From the NCBI GenBank assembly GCA_026168455.1, contig CM047426.1, forward strand, positions 88,067,986-88,131,985: a stretch of DNA of 64,000 bases, written 5' to 3'. Numbering within the stretch: the first letter of the stretch is position 1; every line of letters starts with the position of its first letter. The translations under genes and the position numbers were made by a program. This stretch comes from Theocolax elegans. Lineage: Eukaryota > Arthropoda > Insecta > Hymenoptera > Cerocephalidae. The notes below the pieces were generated by a model, which saw only the letters and a program-made list of their open reading frames with translations, did no database searches and was not told where the DNA came from. Positions 53,051 through 62,997 of the stretch are shown here, piece after piece.

Positions 53051-53705
53051 TAGAAAATTGTATCTTACGTTGCTCATCACAAAACTATAAAAAAAAAGAA
53101 AAACGTACCACTTAATATAATGATTCCATTGTAGCTATTTTATTTGTTTTATCAAAGTTGAATGGTTCAATAATTACTAATTATTCCAATACATTGCATC
53201 TAGCCTCACATATATGCGGTACATCTTGCGGAAGCATTTGCATCTTTAACATATGGTGACTCAGTTAAATATCAATTGATCAAAAGTATAGTCTCGTAAC
53301 ACAGTTGTGTGCAATAAAAAAAAACAACTAAGCCCCTCATTTCCGACAACTCGTCCATTAACTCAACGAGCTTGACCACGATATAATCGATCTAGCGCGC
53401 GATCGATTTTGACCGGTGCGAGTTGGCTCGTTATACCTGTTACCCCACTCGAGGCTGGCGATTCGTTACACCGACGACGTTACGAAATTGGCGGAACGAA
53501 TGATTATAGATGCGGGTACACGATATCGAGAACCGCGTTAATAAACAACCCCTTTCCGTAAAACAGCTGCTGGTATTGTGTATATGGATCCAACGAGGAT
53601 TAAAACCATATAGGAATAAGCGCGGTGCACACGCCTACTTTTTATTACCCGTGAAACAGTTCATTTGAAATATACATTTCTTGATGTAAGACAAGAACGT
53701 TTAAT
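53051..53705. other. Non-coding stretch
   Basis: Nothing was supported beyond a CpG-rich patch near 53390-53540. Confidence 0.5.
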
Positions 53706-53726
53706 TTCGATTTGTTATAGGTAAGT
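53706..53726 (+). promoter_or_regulatory. Candidate recursive splice site
   Basis: TTCGATTTGTTATAG ends at 53720 and GTAAGT begins at 53721: a TAG acceptor abutting a perfect donor. The pyrimidine tract is weaker than at the other two sites and no clear second donor follows within 60 bases. Confidence 0.35.
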
Positions 53727-56700
53727 TTGTACTAAGATCTCGCGTTACGATGCCGATTTTTTCAAATTGATCTTTCGTGAATGCTTGGTAATCGATGCTA
53801 TTACTTTTTAAATGGATTACTCGAAGAAAATAATTTTAAAGGATGAATAAGCAATACCTGTCTACATCGTTGCGTTAAAATATATAGATTAACCACGATT
53901 AGAAATGGTTTTACACGTTTTAGAACTTGAGAAGGATGACTAGTTAATAATATTATCGTTCCTCTAAAATTTCGACTACACAAATTTTGCAATTTAAGTA
54001 ATAAAAAGAGAGCGCAATGTTTAATTATAGAAGTCTTGTATGTAATTATCAACGTATATATATCGACTTCTACTTTACATCAATCAGTAACCTAACTATC
54101 CCTGACGCATTTGCTTTACAACTGTTTGTATCAAATGTCCGGTTAAAAATATTTTACAACTTATTTTTTGCACGTACTTTAAATACGTTCACTATAAATT
54201 ATATATTTAAACTCTGTATATATAAATGTTAAAATGAATTTGATAAAAGGAAAATTTTCGAAACGACGTCTTGAATCTTATAAACATGAGAAAATAAATA
54301 TCTTTGTTATTAATACTTAGAAAACGTATCGATCGGTAAGCAACCTAAGTCTCTCATCGCGCATAACCGATCGCAAAGACACAATAATTACCCTCTAAAC
54401 ATTGAGACTATAAAGTACCAATTTAAATACCCATATCCGTCATTGTCTTTTCTCGCCAAACCGATAGCATCTTATCCTCTCGAGAGTTTTGCTTCGGCTG
54501 TATCTAAACACGTTGATGCTCTCCGGTTGATACAATCCAAACTGCCCTGGCTTACGTTATATATTTACATTATTGCGTGCAATAACCTAAGGCCACATTC
54601 GTTATTCATAATCCGTCGACGTTAATTTGCAATATACATAGTGGGCATTATGCATTTGAGTTTGAGAGTAGATGATAATACGAAACCTCTTTAGAACATC
54701 TCGATCCACTATCGAAAGATCGGTTAATTGTAACGTGGATCATCGTATATAGGAATGTCGATATATGGAGATGTCATTCGATAAATATGTCACGTTGAGT
54801 TGTTGTGGGATCCGTGAGTAATCGATGGATTTAGGTGCACCATTACGTGTAATTGAATTCTTCCTTGTGGTGTGATGTCGGAAATTATGAACGATTTATT
54901 TGTTTTCCTATATGTGCGTGCAACTTACAAGCAAACCAAGTTTATTATGCAATTATTAAAATCTATGTTGACAATGTAATTATCTAAGCAGTTATTCTCC
55001 AATTTATTTCGATTTGAATAAATTTTCATAAAATCTTGTAAGATAATCTAAAAAGTCAAAGATAAAGTGTTTAATAATTAACACTTTATAACGACGTTTC
55101 GAATTTTTCGCTTTAATGTTCTCGCACGTATATTTACGCGAAGGGATATTCAAAATATTTAATTTTTTTTCTGTAACATTATAAAAGAGATTTATGCCAA
55201 ATACCATTAACTTGGAAATAATTTTAAGATTTTTTTCAACAAAAAAATATTGTAAATGCATTTTATGTCTTTAGAAAGTTTGATGTAATCACTGTATGAG
55301 AAACAAAGAAACCTCATGGCCTTAGGATATTTTCATTGCGGTGTGATTACATTCAATTTATATCGATTCTAAAACCATTTATATATGAAATCGTTACTAT
55401 ATATAAAATATTGAACATACCATAAGTACATCGGAGGAAAAAAATACGTTCAAAAATTCAAATAATTTTTTTACAGTACGATACAAAATTACGATCATTA
55501 GATTAACCATATAGCGGTAGAAAACAAATCTAAATCAAACAAAAGGCAAATCTAATTCTTGTGCATACCTTTTGATTCCCAAGGCAAACGAGTAATAAAT
55601 ATTATTCTTATTTAAACGATAGCGACCCGCCGTATACTTACTTTGAAATATCATAATTCATCTGCGGAAAGCCTTAAACGAATATACAAATTAAATTTCT
55701 TTTTTTCTAAAACGTATAATTTTCCCACAGTATTTTTTAACGTAAAAAGCAGCTATCTCAAAAATCCCTATATCTTATGAGATCAGCCATATCGCGAATA
55801 CTCAAAGTATATACGAATGAGTATATAAGATTAAAGTTTTTTAATTTTTATTTTTTCCCTGTATTCAAATTATTTCAATTGTTTATTGTTCCCTTAAATT
55901 AACTACACATACATGCACATCAGTAAACGACGAATTGGAGCAATTAACGATGTATATATATATGATTTTCTCGCTTTATATGAACGTAAGCTTGTAACAG
56001 CCGACCGTTATATACCGTAAATAATTGGTCACGAGTTTGTCGGTATATTTTTAAAAGTTTGCTTATACGTTGTTTTGGTTAATTTTCCAAGTAGCCTTGG
56101 ATTTATAATGATGAAAAAGTTGTCTACGATTGATTTAAGGAACTCGCGAATTGGTAAAAGCGAAAGCCAGCGAAAGCTTTAGAAGGGTAGATAAATTTCT
56201 TTCTAAACTATGTGTGTATACACGTGTATATTTATAGCCCGAAATTATCTTTACACTTACCGTTTAATAAAAAAAGTTGGGTTAAACATTTTAAAGACTG
56301 AAAATAAAGCAAAGCAATTGAGAAAACGAAGTGATTTCCAGGTTCAAGGCAGGAAATCATGCATACGCATGAAGTTCATAAGGTAAAAACGAGAAATTCC
56401 TTCGAAAGGCACGGAATAAGTCAAAGATAAAAAACGATTCGCCCAAAAAAAAAGTAGGAGAATAACCTTATTAAAAGCTGTCACATCAAGTGTAAACCTA
56501 TACGAAAAACCCATAAACGTCAGTCGTTACAACGAGAAACAGTTAACCAGTCGAGCACATCTCCGAACTCTTCCTCGTAGTCGCACATACTAAAACGAAG
56601 GTTTCGAACCTCGTGAAGGAGAGGGAAGGAGAGCGAGAGAGAGAAATACCAGGTCAAAGGCTTATATTCGCGTTACACAAACTTGCTCTCCCATGAATTA

Positions 56701-57420
56701 ATGATCGGCAGGTCCATAATTAATAGTATATACATATATATATATATATACGTGGGTGAGTATGTGTGTGTGTGTGTGTGTATACATGTGCGATAATAAT
56801 CCGTAAGCCGCGAGGGATAAAAAGATTGAAGGTAATAATTGCCAGCGATAAATAAGACGCGATCGAGCAATTGCAAAAGCCTCGACGGGGGCCTTTTATA
56901 CGATTTTGCCGTTGGTTCAACTAGTAGCACGCATGTATAGTGCTAGTAGTAGTTGCGCGTGTGTAACCTGCCTGATCGATATCGACGCGTGGTTAACGCG
57001 TGCAATCGGATGCGCCGACGATTAGTTTATGAACTTACGCAGGCACCGGCTCTGCTTCTCACTCTGATGCTCGGCATACTTGAAAGTCGATTTGCGATTT
57101 ATTCGTTACACCGTTCGCAAGGCCTCGAGCCTTTCTTACCGATGATGCGTTCCAGGTTCGCTTCTTCGGGAAACATTTCATTCCCGCACTTTTAGTTTTA
57201 TTTTCAACTTGTTTTTCGTATTTAGATCGTTCATTCACGAAGTGTACTAATTTCGATCGATTAAATATTCTGTTCTTGTATTAATCAAATACCTTTAATC
57301 ATACGTATTTTTAATTAGATTTCTATTTTGTAATTTCCTTTCTTTTCACGTTTAACGTATAACGTGACTAATTGTAATAAATTTTTTCTCATTAGTTAGT
57401 AAATTGTACATTTACATACA
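53727..57420. other. Non-coding stretch
   Basis: No gene supported. A (TG)n tract lies at 56761-56783 beside a short (TA)n, followed by CpG-rich sequence to about 57180 in which an 80-codon + frame has no splice or domain support. Confidence 0.5.
56761..56783. repeat. (TG)n microsatellite
   Basis: About eleven TG units next to a (TA)n run at 56733-56750. Confidence 0.9.
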
Positions 57421-57422
57421 AC

Positions 57423-57849
57423 GGGAAGTCAAACACGTTATGTTACCATCCGAGTCATTTACAGAGTGAGAACTACTATTTTTACATAAATTAATAATTT
57501 ACATTAAAAGTTAAGGAAACCCATAATAACTCTCGCCTGTGTTATGATACAATCTGTAATTGTGTAAATTTTCGAAGTGATTGATGCAATAATTAACGAT
57601 ATTAATTATTTTAACAATTTTTCAGATATCAACACGAGGCGACTCAAATTTTAAAACAATTAATTTCAGTAACTAATGCACCCATCAGCTTAAAATTTTG
57701 CACAATTATATAGGTTGCGTCAAAACGTATAGGTCAATATTGTTCTTAAGATTTTACTTAAATTTTAATATACATTACCAATTTATATAAAAACAATATT
57801 TTTAGTAAATAAACGACTCGGATGATAACGTAACGAATTTGACATCCCC
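57423..57849. mobile_element. Foldback MITE-like palindromic element, copy D (TTAA at right end)
   Basis: The ends form a terminal inverted repeat of about 40 bases. Read inward, the left is GGGAAGTCAAACACGTTATG and the right GGGGATGTCAAATTCGTTAC, and both continue into CATCCGAGTC. The interior is also an imperfect palindrome: TAATTGTGTAAATTTT on the left faces AAAATTTTGCACAATTA on the right. TTAA follows the right end (57850-57853); the left flank is CAAC. It shares its right end and interior with the element at about 18923-19254. It has no coding capacity. Confidence 0.75.
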
Positions 57850-57853
57850 TTAA

Positions 57854-59151
57854 TGTGATATACAAAACTTCTTATACCAAGCACATATAATTTCTTTAAA
57901 TCAATTGATTGAAAAGTAATATTTCTTGCACTCTAACACGCCACTCTTTAAATCTCAAATAATTTGGTAACCTTCGCTCATAGATAGGGTATATGAAATT
58001 TCTCTACTCGGGGCCCTATTCGACAAACGATATATTATATACACATCTCTTTCTTTAAATATATATTAGAAAAGAAAGAACTATAGATAAATGTATAAGA
58101 TTTTAAATTGAATTTCATTAAGCTTTTCTTTCAAACTTTCTCCTGGAACATATTATATGACTTTTCGCGCAATAATTTTCAACAAATATTTTTACAAGCT
58201 CAATCTGTTTCTCGACTATCGTATAATTTATGTTTATCTGATGGATAGGAACTTCAATTATCAAACGGTTTAGTTAAATGATAATAAGCGTGTTTGCTTC
58301 TGGATAAAACGTATATAGACGATTATTTATGTGTTGACCCAGAGTTTTATTTAACTTTGGTCTATTTCAGATTGATAGGTGAATGTTTGCAGCTTTTATC
58401 TTTGCATAAATATAGTGATTACTGGATAATTTTACATGTATTATATTAGAAACTTTTATACACATAAAGAGTACTCAAAGAAGTGCATGTTTATGTGCAC
58501 GTACATTAATTAATTTATATTCTTCAACGTATAATTAATATATACCAATATGAAGAAACGAATTTGTTATTTATATATGACACCCAATTATTTTATATAA
58601 TTGGATAACATATATGTTGTGTTTGTATTATTTACAAATCAGAATATCAAGATTTTTCTATACACTGAGCGACAAGTTTCCGTGTTGAGTCGCCCTCGCA
58701 TAATGATTCGCGATTGAAATTTAAAACAAAAAGGAAGAAAATCACGTTCAACGGTCTGTCGCGTTTGGTAAATCTCTTCCTGCATTTAAATAACACACAG
58801 CACCCATGTAGTATATAGGCTCGTCGCGAACTTGAAAACCGGGCAGTCGAGTTAATTGATATTGCGAAGAAAACTTGGAAGTGACACGCGCCACGTGTTG
58901 AACGCGAATAAAAATTACATCTCTCAGACATTCGCAAGACTATAATTGAGATAGCGATTGGAGAATTTCGAAAATTCTACGTGTATCAGCGGCGCTCCGT
59001 GTATTGCATCAGAATCTATATATCTATACACGATGGGCGCGTGTATCCGGTTTTGTTTATATTAATTATTTTACTCCAACGGATTTAATGAATGTGTAAC
59101 GGCGCAATATTTAAATATTTTATTAATTATTGGAATTAAGGAAACGATTTG
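57854..59151. other. Non-coding stretch before the retrotransposon
   Basis: AT-rich, with no supported gene on either strand. It is the flank at the 3' end of the element on the minus strand. Confidence 0.55.
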
Positions 59152-59173
59152 TTTTTTTTTTTTTTTTTTTTTT
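59152..59173 (-). other. Poly(A) tail of the retrotransposon
   Basis: Twenty-two T on the + strand equal the element's poly(A) tail. The sequence just before it on the minus strand contains AATAAATAAATC, so an AATAAA-type signal lies directly at the tail. Confidence 0.85.
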
Positions 59174-59310
59174 GATTTATTTATTTTTTGTCGCGTCCCC
59201 CTTACGGGTATTGGCGACTGTCAATATTATAAATACATTATATTTATATTATAATTTACAATACATTAATAATACATTATATGTAAGTTGCGGATATTAT
59301 ATGTCTATAA
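59174..59310 (-). other. Retrotransposon 3' UTR
   Basis: This is 137 bases between the ORF2 stop and the poly(A) tail: AT-rich first, then a GC-richer piece (CGTAAGGGGGACGCGAC on the minus strand), which could be the site recognised by the element's reverse transcriptase. Confidence 0.75.
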
Positions 59311-62300
59311 TTATATGAGTTTTCGTAGTCCTATTGAGTCTATAAATTTGATTACGTTCATACATTGGTTACTATGACTTAATGCTTCCTTTAGCGTGTG
59401 TTTTATCTTGAATTTCTTGCGTTCTGTTCTGTAAGTGGGGCAGTGTAATAATATATGTTCTATGGAATTTTTGATTTTACATGTATCACAATTTTGTTCG
59501 GTTTCCTTGTTCAGTAGATAACTGTGTGTGAGTTTAGTATGTCCTATACGCATTCGAGTAATTAAGACTTGATCTTTTCTTGTAAATTTAGAGATTGGGT
59601 TATTGTCGAAGACATTGTTCTTAACTTTTATAAGTTGGCTATTGGTAGATTCTTTCTTCCATTTTTTGTTCCAATATTTCTTAATTTTTAAGTTAATTAA
59701 GTTATATATGTCTTCTTTATTGAAGATATTGGTGGTATTGGCGTATCTGAGTAGTTTAGCAGGTTCTATGGTTGCGTCTATTTTATTTCTGCATTCTATG
59801 GGGATTTTTGAGAGACAAATTTTTATTTGCTTCTTGGCCGTAAGTATTTTGTTGATGATATAAGAATTTAGTTGGTTGTGATTTTTTATGTTTAATAGGT
59901 TATTGATGAAGTTGTGCGAATCAGTATATATTATAACTTTTTCGTCTAGATAGGAATAATTTTCTACTATTTTTGAGGTAAGAATTTGTAATGCTGAGTC
60001 AGATTTGATCCATATTGGAAGTTTGAGAATTATTTTTTCATTATCATTGATATATGCAATTGCAATAATTGAGTTCTTTGTTTTATTGATTGATGTGTAA
60101 ACTTGATAGTAGTTTCCGTGAGTTGTCTTTATTTTATTTATTTCTTTGTCGTTTGGTTTAAGAATCAGTTCTTTCAGTGTTTCATTATTCCAGTATTTGA
60201 GATTAGACTGTATATTATGGCATATTTTAGGTGGATCTATATTAATTTCTTTAAAGTGTTGGTAAGATCTGATGTAAAACGGTTTATTAAATGTATCGTT
60301 GTTGATGGTTATTTGTCTTTTTAGCAATTGGTGCGCTTGGTTTTTTGGAGAGGAGGTTATTCTAGTAGTATATCTTAGTGATATTTGTTTTCTTCTTATT
60401 GCTAAAGGCATGAGTTGGCTTTCTGAGAGAATACTGGTAATAGGGCTGGTGATAAATGCTCCTGTAGCGATTCTAGCTCCTGAATTGAGGATTGGATCCA
60501 GTCTTTTTAAGTGGATTGGTTTTGCAGAACCGTAGACCATACATCCGTAGTCTATTTTTGGTTGAATGATGGCTTTATAAGTGTTTATTAAAATTTTTTG
60601 ATTGGCGCCCCAATTTTTGGCTGCTAAAGTTTTTAATATATTCAGTCTTCTGATGCATTGATTTTTTAGATTGTCTATATGAGGTTTCCACGTGAGTTTT
60701 TTGTCGAATATGATGCCCAATATTTTGATTTCATTAACTATTTGTATTTTTTCATTTCCAAGTTTTAGTTTTATTTCTTTGTTTTTTCTTTTTTTGGAAA
60801 ATACAATTGCGGAAGTTTTGGTTTTTGATATTTTGAATCCGGCTGAGTCTGCGAAGGACTGAATATCGTTTAAGGTTTGTTGTAAGATTTTTTTACTGGA
60901 TCGAATATTTCTGCCTTTGACATATAGTGTTACATCATCAGCGAATATTGTGCATTCGACTGGTTTTTTTAAATGATTTACAATGTCATTTATCGCTAAT
61001 AAGAAAATGGTTACGCTAATCACCGAACCTTGGGGTACTCCGTTATTGATAATTTGTTTTTGTGATAGCGAGTTGTTTATTTTTACTTGTATAGTTCTAT
61101 GTGAAAGAAAATTTTTGATGAAGAAGTACATATTACCTGAGATTTTGTGTTTTTTGAGTAATTCAAGAATCCTTCTGCGCCAGATTAGATCGTAAGCTTT
61201 CTCCATATCTAAACAAACGGCTATCATGTGTTGATTATTTAAAAAAGCTTCTTGTATGTTTGATTCAAGCATTACGAGGCAATCAGTAGTAGAGCAGTTT
61301 TCTCGAAATCCACTTTGGTTTGTTTTGATTATGTTGTTGTTTTCTAGATACCAACGTAGACGTTTATTTATTATTTTTTCTATAATTTTACACATGCAGC
61401 AGGTTAATGTTATTGGTCGGTAGCTATTTTTATCATATTTAATTTTTCCTGGCTTTGGTATAGGTATTACTATTCCTTCCTGCCATTTCTTTGGAAATAG
61501 TTTTTTATTCCAAATTAGGTTATAAATTTTTCTTAAGCATTCGATTGCATTTTCTGGAAGTTCTTTGAGGAAAATATTATAAATATTGTCTGGTCCTGCA
61601 CTAGTATTGTTTGTTTGATGTAGTACTTCCTTTAGTTCTTCATACGAAAGTTCTTCGTTCAGGCAGTTTGCTTTATTGTTTTCCGAAGTACTTGGATCGA
61701 TTATTGGATTTTTTTCTGTTTTGTTTTTGTGTAGTAGAAATTTTGTGTTATAATTGCTATCGTTGGAGTTTTTTGCAAAATTTTCTGCCATTATATTAGC
61801 AACTTGATAGTGATCAGATATTATATTGTGCTTCTCTTTTAGCGTTATTTGATTTGAATAATTTTTTCCTTCTATCGAATGGATTTTTTGCCATATTTTT
61901 TTTTCTGGGATTTGATGATTTAATGAGTTTAGATATTTAAGCCAGGATTGTTGTTTTTTTGATTTTATTGTTCTTTTTGCGATTGCCTTTTGTCTTTGAT
62001 GTTCGATTTTTTTTTCTACTGTTTTATGTTTACGGTATAGATTGTATGCCTTTTTTGATTTTTTAATCGTGTCTTCACATTCGTCGTCCCACCAATCTAT
62101 TTTTTTTTTCTGTATCTGACCTTTCGTTTTAGGTATACTAATATTAGCTGCTTCGATTAATTTGTTAGAGAATTCATTAACGATTAGATTAATATCAATT
62201 GAGTCTTGTTTTATTGATTCGTCGATTAAATTGTGAATTTCGTCGATGCTATTACTGATAATTGTTTTGTATTGCTTCCAATTGGCCTTATGAAATTTCC

Positions 62301-62991
62301 ATCTAGGATTGTGATTATTGGGGAGGTTTATTCGATTGTTATATTTAATTATTATTGGAAAGTGATCGCTACCATATAAGTAGTCAGCCACTTGCCATTC
62401 GAGATTCGATGCAATGTTGTTACTACTAATTGTCAGGTCAATAGCGCTCATCTTTGCGTTTGTTGCATTAAAGTGTGTTGGGGATAGATCATTTATTAGG
62501 ATCAAATCATCGTTGTCATTTAAGATCTTTTCAATTATTTTACCTCTTTTATCGTTTTTGTAGGATCCCCAGGTTTTACTATGGCTGTTAAAATCTCCTA
62601 GTAGAATTATTGGACGAGGTAACTGATTGAGAATATTTTTGATCGAATTGTAGTCAAGTTCGTCTTTATTGCTTAAATATATATTGCAGATTGTGTATTT
62701 AAAATTTTGAGATTCGATTATTGTTGCTGTAACTTCGAGCTTAGATATTAGATTTATTTCTTTGCAGAATAGGTGATCTTTTACTAATATACTCACTCCA
62801 CCGCTAGCAGCTTTGCAATCTATTCTATTTTTGTTATAGCACGTAAAGTTTTTTATTTTTATTGTTTGATTTGATTTAAGGTTGGTTTCTTGTAAGCATA
62901 TAATGTCGGGTTCTTCGATGTTTATTAAATATTGCAAATGTTCGTATTGGCCCCGAAGACCGTTAATATTCCATTGTATAATTTTGGCCAT
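59311..62991 (-). CDS. LINE ORF2: endonuclease-reverse transcriptase, intact
   Basis: This 1226-residue replicase of a non-LTR retrotransposon would nick target DNA and copy the element's RNA in place. Residues 1-225 form an APE-like endonuclease: WNING at 7-11, QET with Glu35, GDFN at 132-135 and SDHFP at 208-212. The reverse transcriptase spans about 500-770: YRPITLT at 524-530, LDME with Asp595, GVPQGS at 651-656 and the catalytic FADD at 683-686. From about 955 to 1085 an RNase H-like region follows, but the usual YTDGS start reads YTSIN, so at least one catalytic aspartate is missing; IYTDS at 1021-1025 remains. A CX2CX7HX4C finger (1168-1184) lies near the end. There are no stops or frameshifts. 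The start at 62991 is chosen because it is the first ATG after the ORF1 stop and gives the canonical endonuclease N-terminus. The protein is rich in Lys, Asn and Ile, in line with the AT-rich DNA. Confidence 0.92.
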   Translation of the reverse strand: MAKIIQWNINGLRGQYEHLQYLINIEEPDIICLQETNLKSNQTIKIKNFTCYNKNRIDCKAASGGVSILVKDHLFCKEINLISKLEVTATIIESQNFKYTICNIYLSNKDELDYNSIKNILNQLPRPIILLGDFNSHSKTWGSYKNDKRGKIIEKILNDNDDLILINDLSPTHFNATNAKMSAIDLTISSNNIASNLEWQVADYLYGSDHFPIIIKYNNRINLPNNHNPRWKFHKANWKQYKTIISNSIDEIHNLIDESIKQDSIDINLIVNEFSNKLIEAANISIPKTKGQIQKKKIDWWDDECEDTIKKSKKAYNLYRKHKTVEKKIEHQRQKAIAKRTIKSKKQQSWLKYLNSLNHQIPEKKIWQKIHSIEGKNYSNQITLKEKHNIISDHYQVANIMAENFAKNSNDSNYNTKFLLHKNKTEKNPIIDPSTSENNKANCLNEELSYEELKEVLHQTNNTSAGPDNIYNIFLKELPENAIECLRKIYNLIWNKKLFPKKWQEGIVIPIPKPGKIKYDKNSYRPITLTCCMCKIIEKIINKRLRWYLENNNIIKTNQSGFRENCSTTDCLVMLESNIQEAFLNNQHMIAVCLDMEKAYDLIWRRRILELLKKHKISGNMYFFIKNFLSHRTIQVKINNSLSQKQIINNGVPQGSVISVTIFLLAINDIVNHLKKPVECTIFADDVTLYVKGRNIRSSKKILQQTLNDIQSFADSAGFKISKTKTSAIVFSKKRKNKEIKLKLGNEKIQIVNEIKILGIIFDKKLTWKPHIDNLKNQCIRRLNILKTLAAKNWGANQKILINTYKAIIQPKIDYGCMVYGSAKPIHLKRLDPILNSGARIATGAFITSPITSILSESQLMPLAIRRKQISLRYTTRITSSPKNQAHQLLKRQITINNDTFNKPFYIRSYQHFKEINIDPPKICHNIQSNLKYWNNETLKELILKPNDKEINKIKTTHGNYYQVYTSINKTKNSIIAIAYINDNEKIILKLPIWIKSDSALQILTSKIVENYSYLDEKVIIYTDSHNFINNLLNIKNHNQLNSYIINKILTAKKQIKICLSKIPIECRNKIDATIEPAKLLRYANTTNIFNKEDIYNLINLKIKKYWNKKWKKESTNSQLIKVKNNVFDNNPISKFTRKDQVLITRMRIGHTKLTHSYLLNKETEQNCDTCKIKNSIEHILLHCPTYRTERKKFKIKHTLKEALSHSNQCMNVIKFIDSIGLRKLI

Positions 62992-62997
62992 AGTTTA
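62989..62997 (-). promoter_or_regulatory. ORF1/ORF2 junction: TAA ACT ATG in one frame
   Basis: The ORF1 stop (62995-62997), one ACT codon, and the ORF2 ATG (62989-62991) follow in a single reading frame. ORF2 could be reached by termination-reinitiation or by stop readthrough; the sequence does not tell which. Confidence 0.8.
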
